This document shows, piece after piece, positions 42,005-55,000 of a stretch of 64,000 bases of DNA; position 1 is the first letter of the stretch; each line of letters begins with the position of its first letter. The translations under genes and the position numbers were made by a program. Origin of the DNA: Hygrophila difformis (lineage: Eukaryota; Streptophyta; Magnoliopsida; Lamiales; Acanthaceae); assembly GCA_030278955.1 (NCBI GenBank), contig JAOANR010000003.1, forward strand, positions 55,400,902 through 55,464,901. Reading direction: 5' to 3'. Below the pieces are notes generated by a model. The model was not told the origin of the DNA and did no database searches. It saw only the letters and a list, made by a program, of their open reading frames with translations.

Positions 42005-45000
42005 TATAACACTCTATAAAATTTTAAACAAGATTAAAAATTTAAATAAATAAATATCCTAAATTTCCATAAAATTTAAAACATTTTTAAGAGGATGACA
42101 TATTTTCGAAGCAACGACTATTTAATCGGACTTAATATAAATTAATTAGTCATTTTAAACCTAAATTCCCTACCTGCATTGTAGCGCAAATTAAATCCTA
42201 ATCGCGTAATGAGCGGACGCCGAGAACTTTGGAGTATAGATCCATTGCTTTATAAATGTTGGATTAATTAATAATGAAGAACTATATTATAAAATTAATC
42301 ATTACGATTGGATTTAATCACTATAAAACTAAACCCATTTATGGAAATCAAGGATGATCTTTTATTTAATACTCCTAGATTATTCAATTAGGAGATTTGA
42401 ATTATTTTAAGTTCATAGATGTTAATTGCAAGAATACGATTTAATATTAAATGATGGATTAAAATGTAGGATGAACCCCTATGACTTGTTTAAATTACAT
42501 GGCTAATTAAATTATGAAATTAACAAGTGATCGAATGGTAATTAATAAAATTATCCAATTTAAGGGATTGAAGTCTCGAATCATTTTACTAATGACAACA
42601 ATTTAATAGGTAATTTAATACATTAAATCCATTAAATTAAATTACAAGTGAAAATACCATTCAAAATTAAATTGAGTTCTTATAATTAAATTACAATACT
42701 TAACACATGTCCGACTTCTAATTGAGATGGTCCCGAATTGGGAAATGTGGAGTCTTGGATTACTCGATTAGTGGTAAGAATTATTAAGTCCATAATATAA
42801 GTCAATTAAGTCCATAATTAGGGATGACAATGGGCTAATTTGATGTAAGTGACCCAATAAGCAAAATGAATTAAAATTGGCCCAACCCAAACCCCAAAAG
42901 CCCAACCCTAACACAACTCCAACCCTAAGCCCAACACAAACCCTAACCCTAAATTTCATCCTGCCGCCGCCGCCGCCACCTCCGGCGCCGCCATCGCCGG
43001 AGCTCCGCCGGCGACACCTCTGACAGCCACCTCGCCACCGCCCCCAGCCGCTTGACCTCGCCATCGCACCACCCTTTCTCCCCGCCACAACAGCGTCAGC
43101 GCCGCCGCCTCGGCCTCCTGCCGCCGCTGCTCCAACCTATCCTCACCACCACCGCGTCGCGGCTTTCGCCGCCTTAGCAGCGCCTCCGCCCGCACCACCA
43201 TCTCGTCTCTATCATCGCCACCACCTTGCGCAACCACCAACATTTACATCTCCCTCCAAGTCTCGACAGCCCTTCAATCCGGCCACCACCGAACCACCGC
43301 CTCCATCCTCTTCCTGCCCCTCATGATTCGCCAACACCACAACAAAATCCATCTATATCCCCAAATTTCGAACATCCAGAAACAATCAACAATAAATAGA
43401 AAAGAAAAGGGACAGAGATAGAGGAGGAGAGTCGCGGCCACCGCCCTGCCGCCCCATCACCGCTGCCTTCATCCCCTCTTCCTCACCATCCAACTTCCAA
43501 AACATAAGAGAAATAGAAACAGAAAGAGAAAGGAGAGACGGAGAAGGAAGAGGAGGACGAAAAGAGGAGAGAAGAAGAGAGGAGGTGAGAAGAAAGCCGC
43601 CACCGGCGGCCTTTCCGTTCCCGTCGACCACCGCCTTGCCGGAGTTGCTCAAAGGGAGAGTAAAAGAAAACAAGGGGGGACAGAAAAGAGGACGCACAGA
43701 CTGCTACTGAAAAGTGGATGGGGATAGAGACAAAATTGGACCAAAATGGGGGAGGGAGGACTATTGACCGAGCATCAGATAAAAAATTAAATGGAGAGCA
43801 GAGTGTAAATCAGGAAATGGGCTAGCTGTTCGGTTAATAAAAAGAGGACGTGTTTGTTTTCTTATGCAGGCCATAAACTCTATATAAACTCCCACATACT
43901 TACCCTTTCCAACGCCATTCCATGTCCAATTTCTTTTCTCCCTTATGCTATTTCCATTATTTGTTTTGGTTTAGTATAGTGTTGTAGGATTGTATTAGTA
44001 TTGTTAGAAGTAATTCATAGTAGTCGAGATTTCAAGTGGGAATTTTGCTATTTGATCCAAAGGAGTATTAGAGCTCGGAGAGAGAGTTATTACAGATAGC
44101 TAGTTCGTGTTAGTGCTTCGGGTAAGATTTATTAAATTGGAAAATTTTAGTTATTATTCCCATTACAATATCATTATAGCATACGATGTTAATATTATGA
44201 TTTTTGGCTAGTCAAGTAGCTGTAGAAGGATATCTGCTCGTAGGCCTGTGCGTGTGTTGAGTTCCATTCTCCCCACGGTGACTGTAAGTAGATTTTTACT
44301 CTTTGGAGTAAAGCCAAATTTATTTTAGCTTAAGCATAATTTTTACTACCGCTTTATTATTTTAAATTTATGCTTATAGCTCCCTACTATTTTTGGATTA
44401 CTGGTATGCCATTTTACTGTGCTTTATAATGTTCGCAACTATTCACAAAATCCTTCGGATTTTTGAGCTCATTGTTACGGGGATGAGCGATGTGCCATGG
44501 GTCGTAGTTGCCCAACTCCCACGCTGTTGTGCACTTAATCGCCACACGGGGACTATTGGGACTCACAGCTCGGCGCTATGGTCTTCTCTCATAGTGGGCT
44601 TGAGGAAATTTCTTACCTCCCCCACACCCTTGAGTGCATGTGGGACTTGAGTCCGACAAAACAGGGACCCCACCTTCGAGTGGGACTAGAGCCCTAGAGC
44701 GGAACCCCACACACGGTGGCTGAAATATTTAAATTTCGGTAACGCATATTGCTGTATTATCTTTTCCCGGGATTTAGATTAATATTGTCTTTATGTACAA
44801 ATTTATTCTCGTTTTTAGCATACCATGACCATAACTGTTGTCTTTAAATTATTTCTGTTACCCTATCTCCTCCGGGAGTAAACTTCTACTTACTCAGCGA
44901 TTGTTTTCGCTGACTCTACACTTGTCACCATTTTCTTTCAGGTTTCAGATCTGCAAGGTTCGATAGAGCATATTTTGCACGGGCACGGTATGGGGTATTA

Positions 45001-45590
45001 ATTAAAAGAATGTATATTTTTAAAATCCCCTATGGGGATAGAACTTATTTCTTGGCATAGATAAATTTTTATGAGGCAAAGAAAATTTTTATAAAGCATG
45101 GGGAATTATTTATCAAGCATGAATAAATAATTGGGTTTTATCCCGTTTATGCAAACGTTGTGCCCTACTGTTAAAACAACGCATTTTTGCATTTAGCAGT
45201 GTTATTTTTGAAATACGAGATAGACAACCCCTTATTATAATATTTTGAAATGTGAGGTACAACCTCTTTTAAAATAAAAATTTCCATGGATTTATTCCAT
45301 TCCTATTATTGAGCTCATTTGAGGAATGCGTTCCTCCGTTTGGTTACGCTATACCAAACATTTTTATTACGCTTATTTTATACTCGTTACGGTATTATAA
45401 GCTTTTGTGCAGAGTATGTGCTAACTTGCCCGGGAAGTGGTTAGCATATGCATTAAACTCTGATTTTCTGCACTTATTGTTTCTAGCCTTAGCGTATTTC
45501 GGGCGGTCCGGAATACGTGGCGGTAGCACCCCACCCATTGTTCCCGCACTTTTCTTCCGCTGCATCCTTAGGGAAAATGGGGGTGTTACA
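42005..45590 (+). repeat. 5' LTR of the pol-less element
   Basis: 3586 bp with a TATATAAA box at 43881-43888. A GC-rich CCG/CCACC block at about 42957-43250 stands out in an AT-rich LTR. Six single-base differences from the other LTR were seen by eye. Confidence 0.95.
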
Positions 45591-45593
45591 GAT

Positions 45594-45605
45594 TGGTATC
45601 AGAGC
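45594..45605 (+). promoter_or_regulatory. Primer-binding site of the pol-less element
   Basis: TGGTATCAGAGC, the full initiator-tRNA-Met complement, 3 bp after the LTR end. Confidence 0.9.
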
Positions 45606-46054
45606 GGTTTTGCTCTATGGATTTGTGCATTTAAATTATTTAAAATTTATGCACCATAAATATTTTTGAAAGTTCTATGGCTATGCGAGTAGTGTATTTA
45701 AATTATTAAATTTTTACACGAAAAGCATTGGAAGTATTTTACAATGGGAAGATTTGCATTCAAATTACTTAAGTTTTGGGCACATGAGAGATTATTTTAA
45801 AGCATGGTTGCTATGCTAATAGTGCATTTAAAATTTTTAAAATTTGTGCACGAATGAATTATTTTTGAAGCATTTTTGCCCAAGGAAGTATTGCATTTAA
45901 ATTATTACAATTTTTGCACGAAAATAATTTTTGAAAAGACTATGCCAAGTATTTTAAAAGTTATATTTTGGGATGGGAACACACACACATTATGCATATA
46001 GGCACGAGCAGAATTTTGGTTGTTATAAGTTATCCTGATAAGAATTTTTCCCAG

Positions 46055-46495
46055 ATGTCGGACCAGGCACTTTCGGCACTTAGTGACACCGTGACCAAAT
46101 TGACTAGGGACGTGGCCATGCTCGAACGCAAAATCCACGGCCATGAGGCCAAGAAAGCCCAACTGAGGGCAAGGCTGAAAGAGTTGGAAGCTCAGGTGGA
46201 GACCGAGTCTCGCCTGAGAGTGCAGATGCAAGACTGCATCAAGGCTGTCGCTCAGCGACAGGATGGTGAGATTGCGAGACAGCGACAGAGGATCGCTGCG
46301 CTGGAGACACACACCATCTCACTCTTTACGGAGCTTCACCACTTGGAGGATGAGTGGGGGCCCCGTCGTCGGGTTCCCGGGTTGGCCCGTACCTACCGTT
46401 ACCATGACATGAGGAACGCGCCCGTGGCCACCATTGCAGCTGAAGCTGGGGAGCCCCAGCGGGTGGAGCCGTTCTACCTCGTAGCTGAGGATTGA
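46055..46495 (+). CDS. Small coiled-coil ORF, the only ORF of the pol-less element
   Basis: 146 codons from ATG at 46055 (MSDQALSALS) to TGA. Residues about 8-90 form a long heptad pattern (LTRDVAML, LRARLKELEAQVETE, QRQRIAALE), followed by a shorter C-terminal part (RTYRYHDMRNAP). GC content is higher than in the flanks, as in a kept coding region. It begins 461 bp after the primer site, almost the same distance as the coiled-coil ORF in the Tekay leader (about 465 bp). It is probably a leader accessory ORF rather than gag: no major gag motif or zinc knuckle is seen. Confidence 0.6.
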   Translation: MSDQALSALSDTVTKLTRDVAMLERKIHGHEAKKAQLRARLKELEAQVETESRLRVQMQDCIKAVAQRQDGEIARQRQRIAALETHTISLFTELHHLEDEWGPRRRVPGLARTYRYHDMRNAPVATIAAEAGEPQRVEPFYLVAED

Positions 46496-48420
46496 TGCCA
46501 CGGTTGCCTTTATCTATTTTCCCTTAGTATCTAGTTCCCAGAACCTAGTTGCTTTATCTAGGCCCTATTATGTAGACGATGACTACAGTAGGTGATGACA
46601 TTTGCACTTAGTCTTATTCTTATCATCGGTAAGATCTCGGGGACGTTTACCCCAATAGTAGATCTACCAAATCACGGCGTTATATCGAACCGGCCTTGAG
46701 CCATTTTGCGTTATTGGATATATAACTAAATTTCTACTATCATGCTTTGCTCTAGCATTATTTATAAGCTTAATTAAGGTTATGCCTTAGGCTTGTAAGA
46801 ACACGATTTATGTGTTAACCACGATAATCACGCAGATAACCAAGAATAAGATTTTTCTAAATAATATATAGTCTTAAAGATAAGACTCGGTTGTCATGAA
46901 ATGGAACCAAAAGAATTATAAACTCACCACGAGTTCTACAAAATAGTTACAAAGTTCCCCTGAATTTATACGCCAATTGGCAAAGGAGTTAAATATCTAC
47001 CAAGAATAATTTGCCTCAATAAGCGCTTAAATTCTTAGCTTAAGACGGTAAATTCTATCCTTTAGGTTTAAGAACTTGGAACCCAATCCTTAATTAAAAT
47101 GATTTACTAATTAAGACTTGATGGAATAGTTGGGAATTACTTTTATCTACCTCGATAGGATTCCCGAATGTGTTATGTAAAAGGTTTCTCCTTCAAAAAT
47201 AATGATAATAACAACAACCACAATAAAAATAAAACTACACAAGAGCCTATGATACGATGGATTGAATACTATGGATTTCCAAGGACGAAGCTTATAATTG
47301 AGGACGGAAGATTTTACACCCGATAAAAATTTAAAATTCATAACTACCAAGATACGGTGGATGACCCATTGTTGGAAATGTCATTTATCAAGGTGATAAC
47401 CCACCAAGCAAGAGAATTCTTCATTGAAATTATTATTATTTAAAAATAATGAACACCTATTGAGATAGCCTATTAAAGAGAGAACTAACAACAAGACATA
47501 GTAAGGAGGATATTATTATAAATTTTCATAAGCTAAGCAATTGAACTTAACCTACTTTCATGTAACCATTGGTCGGAAATCCATAAGGGATACTTAATGA
47601 ACAATGGAATTTTCAAGGGATGAGAACTTAAAAATAATTGGGAATTTCCCATGTGTACAACTAAAGATGATTAGTGATTGACTTCAGACGTGAACATTTC
47701 CGGTAGAGGATGAGCTGAGTTGGATTTTCCAAATGAGATAATTTCATCTATTTTAGGTTGAAAGGAATTTACGATTATATTTTTAAACTTTAAGAATACT
47801 CCAAGTGTTGTAAATAATTGATGAATTGAGTGTCAAACAAAACTGATCAAGAGTTTGAAAATTAATAAATAAATTTTCCTAAGAGCAATACCTTACCAAC
47901 AAGAAAAGTGAGATTTGTTAAGGATTGATGATGTACTCCAAGGAAACCCATCAATTTAACTGAGTTGTTGGAAGCCTTAATAAAATAGCATAATCAATGA
48001 ATTTTTGTTCAGGACTTATCCCGAATACCTTGAAAGGCGTGGTAAGATACAAGTAATTAAGGAACGAGTAAAAAAAAGATAGACTATGTTTATCTTCCTA
48101 GTAAAAAAGGTGAAACAAGGAGCCATTAGCATACCCCGGTAAAGGAAGCTTCACGAGAAAGATGAACCAATCCAAATTTGACCTCAATGATTAAGGACCA
48201 TATATAAAAATTTTAGAGATACCGACAGAATAAAAATGAGACGATTCCTGCCATGTACAGGATAAACCTGAGGAGACCAAGCGGATATTAGGAATAAATG
48301 TTTGTGGCCGATTGAAGGAAATTGAAATTAATAGGTAAGAATGATAAAAGCTTCCTATAAAACATGATTATGAACTACTCTCAAGTTTTGTCGTGAGGCT
48401 TCGAGGACGAAGCCTTATTT
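46496..48420 (+). other. Internal non-coding region of the pol-less element
   Basis: AT-rich, with many stops in all frames and no recognisable pol remnant. In an autonomous relative this is where gag-pol would lie. Confidence 0.5.
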
Positions 48421-48434
48421 TAAGGAGGGTAGAC
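48421..48434 (+). promoter_or_regulatory. Polypurine tract of the pol-less element
   Basis: taaggagggtagac directly before the 3' LTR. Same purine core as in the Tekay element. Confidence 0.85.
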
Positions 48435-51400
48435 TATAACACTCTATAAAATTTTAAACAAGATTAAAAATTTAAATAAATAAATATCCTAAATTTCCAT
48501 AAAATTTAAAACATTTTTAAGAGGATGACATATTTTCGAAGCAACGACTATTTAATCGGACTTAATATAAATTAATTAGTCATTTTAAACCTAAATTCCC
48601 TACCTGCATTGTAGCGCAAATTAAATCCTAATCGCGTAATGAGCGGACGCCGAGAACTTTGGAGTATAGATCCATTGCTTTATAAATGTTGGATTAATTA
48701 ATAATGAAGAACTATATTATAAAATTAATCATTACGATTGGATTTAATCACTATAAAACTAAACCCATTTATGGAAATCAAGGATGATCTTTTATTTAAT
48801 ACTCCTAGATTATTCAATTAGGAGATTTGAATTATTTTAAGTTCATAGATGTTAATTGCAAGAATACGATTTAATATTAAATGATGGATTAAAATGTAGG
48901 ATGAACCCCTATGACTTGTTTAAATTACATGGCTAATTAAATTATGAAATTAACAAGTGATCGAATGGTAATTAATAAAATTATCCAATTTAAGGGATTG
49001 AAGTCTCGAATCATTTTACTAATGACAACAATTTAATAGGTAATTTAATACATTAAATCCATTAAATTAAATTACAAGTGAAAATACCATTCAAAATTAA
49101 ATTGAGTTCTTATAATTAAATTACAATACTTAACACATGTCCGACTTCAAATTGAGATGGTCCCGAATTGGGAAATGTGGAGTCTTGGATTACTCGATTA
49201 GTGGTAAGAATTATTAAGTCCATAATATAAGTCAATTAAGTCCATAATTAGGGATGACAATGGGCTAATTTGATGTAAGTGACCCAATAAGCAAAATGAA
49301 TTAAAATTGGCCCAACCCAAACCCCAAAAGCCCAACCCTAACACAACTCCAACCCTAAGCCCAACACAAACCCTAACCCTAAATTTCATCCTGCCGCCGC
49401 CGCCGCCACCTCCGGCGCCGCCATCGCCGGAGCTCCGCCGGCGACACCTCTGACAGCCACCTCGCCACCGCCCCCAGCCGCTTGACCTCGCCATCGCACC
49501 ACCCTTTCTCCCCGCCACAACAGCGTCAGCGCCGCCGCCTCGGCCTCCTGCCGCTGCTGCTCCAACCTATCCTCACCACCACCGCGTCGCGGCTTTCGCC
49601 GCCTTAGCAGCGCCTCCGCCCGCACCACCATCTCGTCTCTATCATCGCCACCACCTTGCGCAACCACCAACATTTACATCTCCCTCCAAGTCTCGACAGC
49701 CCTTCAATCCGGCCACCACCGAACCACCGCCTCCATCCTCTTCCTGCCCCTCATGATTCGCCAACACCACAACAAAATCCATCTATATCCCCAAATTTCG
49801 AACATCCAGAAACAATCAACAATAAATAGAAAAGAAAAGGGACAGAGATAGAGGAGGAGAGTCGCGGCCACCGCCCTGCCGCCCCATCACCGCTGCCTTC
49901 ATCCCCTCTTCCTCACCATCCAACTTCCAAAACATAAGAGAAATAGAAATAGAAAGAGAAAGGAGAGACGGAGAAGGAAGAGGAGGACGAAAAGAGGAGA
50001 GAAGAAGAGAGGAGGTGAGAAGAAAGCCGCCACCGGCGGCCTTTCCGTTCCCGTCGACCACCGCCTTGCCGGAGTTGCTCAAAGGGAGAGTAAAAGAAAA
50101 CAAGGGGGGACAGAAAAGAGGACGCACAGACTGCTACTGAAAAGTGGATGGGGATAGAGACAAAATTGGACCAAAATGGGGGAGGGAGGACTATTGACCG
50201 GGCATCAGATAAAAAATTAAATGGAGAGCAGAGTGTAAATCAGGAAATGGGCTAGCTGTTCGGTTAATAAAAAGAGGACGTGTTTGTTTTCTTATGCAGG
50301 CCATAAACTCTATATAAACTCCCACATACTTACCCTTTCCAACGCCATTCCATGTCCAATTTCTTTTCTCCCTTATGCTATTTCCATTATTTGTTTTGGT
50401 TTAGTATAGTGTTGTAGGATTGTATTAGTATTGTTAGAAGTAATTCATAGTAGTCGAGATTTCAAGTGGGAATTTTGCTATTTGATCCAAAGGAGTATTA
50501 GAGCTCGGAGAGAGAGTTATTACAGATAGCTAGTTCGTGTTAGTGCTTCGGGTAAGATTTATTAAATTGGAAAATTTTAGTTATTATTCCCATTACAATA
50601 TCATTATAGCATACGATGTTAATATTATGATTTTTGGCTAGTCAAGTAGCTGTAGAAGGATATCTGCTCGTAGGCCTGTGCGTGTGTTGAGTTCCATTCT
50701 CCCCACGGTGACTGTAAGTAGATTTTTACTCTTTGGAGTAAAGCCAAATTTATTTTAGCTTAAGCATAATTTTTACTACCGCTTTATTATTTTAAATTTA
50801 TGCTTATAGCTCCCTACTATTTTTGGATTACTGGTATGCCATTTTACTGTGCTTTATAATGTTCGCAACTATTCACAAAATCCTTCGGATTTTTGAGCTC
50901 ATTGTTACGGGGATGAGCGATGTGCCATGGGTCGCAGTTGCCCAACTCCCACGCTGTTGTGCACTTAATCGCCACACGGGGACTATTGGGACTCACAGCT
51001 CGGCGCTATGGTCTTCTCTCATAGTGGGCTTGAGGAAATTTCTTACCTCCCCCACACCCTTGAGTGCATGTGGGACTTGAGTCCGACAAAACAGGGACCC
51101 CACCTTCGAGTGGGACTAGAGCCCTAGAGCGGAACCCCACACACGGTGGCTGAAATATTTAAATTTCGGTAACGCATATTGCTGTATTATCTTTTCCCGG
51201 GATTTAGATTAATATTGTCTTTATGTACAAATTTATTCTCGTTTTTAGCATACCATGACCATAACTGTTGTCTTTAAATTATTTCTGTTACCCTATCTCC
51301 TCCGGGAGTAAACTTCTACTTACTCAGCGATTGTTTTCGCTGACTCTACACTTGTCACCATTTTCTTTCAGGTTTCAGATCTGCAAGGTTCGATAGAGCA

Positions 51401-52020
51401 TATTTTGCACGGGCACGGTATGGGGTATTAATTAAAAGAATGTATATTTTTAAAATCCCCTATGGGGATAGAACTTATTTCTTGGCATAGATAAATTTTT
51501 ATGAGGCAAAGAAAATTTTTATAAAGCATGGGGAATTATTTATCAAGCATGAATAAATAATTGGGTTTTATCCCGTTTATGCAAACGTTGTGCCCTACTG
51601 TTAAAACAACGCATTTTTGCATTTAGCAGTGTTATTTTTGAAATACGAGATAGACAACCCCTTATTATAATATTTTGAAATGTGAGGTACAACCTCTTTT
51701 AAAATAAAAATTTCCATGGATTTATTCCATTCCTATTATTGAGCTCATTTGAGGAATGCGTTCCTCCGTTTGGTTACGCTATACCAAACATTTTTATTAC
51801 GCTTATTTTATACTCGTTACGGTATTATAAGCTTTTGTGCAGAGTATGTGCTAACTTGCCCGGGAAGTGGTTAGCATATGCATTAAACTCTGATTTTCTG
51901 CACTTATTGTTTCTAGCCTTAGCGTATTTCGGGCGGTCCGGAATACGTGGCGGTATCACCCCACCCATTGTTCCCGCACTTTTCTTCCGCTGCATCCTTA
52001 GGGAAAATGGGGGTGTTACA
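48435..52020 (+). repeat. 3' LTR of the pol-less element
   Basis: 3586 bp, exactly the length of the 5' LTR; offset 6430. Confidence 0.95.
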
Positions 52021-52025
52021 GTCGC

Positions 52026-55000
52026 ATGTTATGAGTGATCAAGCCCAGATTAGGGTTAAGCCTATTTTAAATATTGTCTCATTTTTCCTTCATGTTTAAG
52101 GCATGTTCTAGCTAGATTTAACTTTGTTTGGTACTTTTAGTTTAATGTAGTTTTTAAAACCTAAAATGGGTGAGATCACGCACAATGCATGCTCCTGTTC
52201 CACTTTACTTTTCTGACATGTGTCCTGAACGCACCTAGGTCGCTAGCCACTTCCTGTCGCGGAACCACGTTTAGCGACATGAGTGTCCAAGAACATGTGT
52301 TATTTAAATCTTTTAAAATCCTTGGTCACAAACCAAACTTGTCGCGGACCCACGGTCCGTGACACAACCACTTGATTAGCGACCAAGGACCCAAATACTT
52401 GTATTTTATTCTGGGAGGGCTCTGGTCGCGGAACCCCTGTCGCGGACCCATGGTTCACGACACACTTCTTGTTCCGTGACCAGGAATTATGCCCTTGTTG
52501 GATTTTCTCACCTTGTGTCGCGGACCCATGGTCCGCGACACACCCCTTGTTCCACGACACGACAACCCTAATTTCCAAAAATTTCATTTCTCTTATTTCC
52601 CATCTATCTGTCGAGATCCTCCTGTCGTGGACCCACGGTCCGCGACTCAATTTCTGTTTCTCGACAGGCCTGTTTCTCGACAGGCTTAGCATCTTTTTGC
52701 CAAATTTTTATTCTCCATCTCACCCTATTAATTAATTGAACCTTTATATTAATATTTTGAGGTTGAAATCCAATGATCTCAACCCATGATTAATTTGATA
52801 TAAAGAACTTTGTTCAATTTTCCATTAAAAGACTCTTCTATAAAAATTAAACTCTAATGATCTAAGTATATAATCCGGACTGTAATTAATTAATTAATTA
52901 TGGAATGAGTGATTATTTAGACATAAAGAGTAATTATGGATTAATTTCCATATCCTTGCATGAGAAACCAATGTCTCTCATACAAAATGATCCAAAAATA
53001 TTTTCTTTTATTTATTTTGTCTCTTCCGTGTTGAGTGAAACAGCTAGTAAGGAATATATCAGACTAATGTTGGCGGGTATTCCCACACGGATAACTAGCT
53101 CGTAGTCTGTATATTAATTACTAGATGTTATTTTGCATGGTCCGGATAGTGGTCGGTGGAAGCCTTGGCGGTTCGTCCATCCGGGATTTTAATAGCTGCT
53201 CAGCTGACTCCTATTCGGATACAGTTTCTATTTAGTTTTCTTAATTTCAAACCTGAATTTCGAGCTGTAATGTTATCAAACGGTGTCGATCAACATTGTT
53301 TGAATAGTTTTACAGTAAGAAAACATGTAGGTTTTTCTCTCATTTCACAGATAGTAGAAACCTTGATGATAGCGATCACTATCAATTAAGGCTTTCTGCT
53401 GTCTAGAACCATCCCACCTGGAATAGCCAGGACCTGGATAGCAGATGTTTGCGGTCCGGATTATCCTGATTATTTTTGTCATCTTTTTAGCCAAAATAAA
53501 TTCTTCTCATCTCCGGCTATTTCATCTTTGTGTTCCAACTTCTGTCTAAACCCACCTTATATTTTGGGTTAATTTAATTTTACACTTACCTATAAAATTA
53601 TGCATGATAATATTATGTAACTATTGTGGTCTTATTATTTTGGGACCCTTCCCTTGGACATAGGAGTCTTGATTTGAATCAGATGTTTCACAGTAAATTT
53701 CCAACAAAAATTCATTTATAAAATCCGGATCTGAGTAAGGGATAAATTCCTTAGCTATGACTAATTCATATTCGACTGGGGGTTGATTTTGGGAAATTAG
53801 AAGTAGAGTCAGCGATTAGGTCTCACCTAGACTGAAAGGGTCTGTGTTCTTATTGAGAGTCTAGTACCTGTTTAGGGAATGATTTTCAAATCTTTTATTT
53901 TCCAAAATTGTTGTATGTTGGAAATCTTATATTAAATATTGCACCGACTTAGAGTCCACTTGGATTCAGATGAGGTGTAATAGATAATACTAGAAGAACA
54001 ACATGTGGGCCTTGGTTATTTTCTAAGGTAGGGTTAAGTTCCTTTCAACTGCTATCGTCTTCTGCCAAAGCCCATTTTTGAGTCCTGAGTGAGTGCATCC
54101 GGAATGAACTAATTTATTAGTTTATTTCATTAGTTTGTATCTCATAACCACCCGACGGGAGGTGAACACTGCGAGCGGTTCACCGAGAATAGGAAATTCT
54201 TGATCCACACCCGGTCATTCCGACTGGGGGCTTTCTTTTACTACCAGGGTCAAACCTTCAAAAACCTTCGAGTGATAGGATTTTATATGCTTTCTTTACC
54301 GCTTTCTTTTTACTGCTTTCTTTTAACTGCTTTCTTAGAGGACACTCGGTTGTATTGAGAGTTGTGTAACTGCTACTAGGACTGAGAGTTAAGGGATAGT
54401 GCAGGGCTTAATTAGAATCTTTGGGAGTGACATGGGGGAATGATAGCAGTACTTGATACTTCAATAAGTGATTTGTCAGGTGTTGCTTGTCCACCACAGA
54501 TGGCTGGCATACTCTCGCAAGGCATTGCAAGAGGAGTTATAAGTTTGTGGTATCTTAGAGTTTGTTTTCTTAAGAGCATGTAAACTCTTACTGTAAGTAC
54601 CTGTCTGTTAAAGGGAACATGGTATAGAGAGCATGAGAATTAGCTAACTGAATGGATTATCCCAAGCTAAGATCTGTGTAACAAAATGGAAGTTTAACTG
54701 TGTTTTCATCTAAATCTTGTTCAATCTTTATTATTTTCTCCCTGTCCCTTCTGTCTCATTTTAAATCTGCTTTCTTAGAATAATCTTAATCGCTTTCTTA
54801 GATAAATTTTATCGCTTTCTTAGATTAATTTTATTGCTTTCTTAGATTAAATTTAATTCGCTTTCTAGAATAATTTTATCTGCTTTATTTTAATTGCTTT
54901 CATAGCTTAGTTTACATTCTGTCAAGTAGATTATAATCAAACACAAACTTGAATCGAGTAACCGAAAGGAAAATCTTAGTAAACGACGTGGGCCCTGCTT

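Larger units (their letters stand above)
42005..52020 (+). mobile_element. Pol-less (LARD-type) Gypsy-like element with 3586-bp LTRs
   Basis: A 10,016-bp element inside the 3' LTR of the Athila-like element. Two 3586-bp LTRs flank only 2844 bp of internal sequence. The primer site is the full tRNA-Met type and the 3' internal end (cttcgaggacgaag...aaggagggtagac) is the Tekay/Del signature, so a chromovirus ancestor is likely. There is no reverse transcriptase, integrase or recognisable gag; one small coiled-coil ORF remains. The LTR begins TATAACAC, not the usual TGTAACAC, while the other end is GTGTTACA. Both LTRs share the change. Confidence 0.9.

Noticed and set aside
42940..42957. Telomere-like accctaaccctaaa
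   Set aside because: Only about two units, within an LTR. Not an interstitial telomere array.
42768..43697. GC-rich minus-strand frames of 95-106 codons, repeated at 49198-50127
   Set aside because: LTR sequence of low complexity (CCG/CCACC runs). Duplication is due to the LTRs, and composition alone explains the lack of stops.
45594..45605. Match to initiator tRNA-Met (also at 1290, 31196 and 58252)
   Set aside because: These are 12-base primer-binding sites next to LTRs or the viral leader, not tRNA genes.
46496..48420. Decayed pol in the pol-less element
   Set aside because: No RT, RNase H or integrase motif could be found by eye in any frame. A profile search would be needed to claim it.
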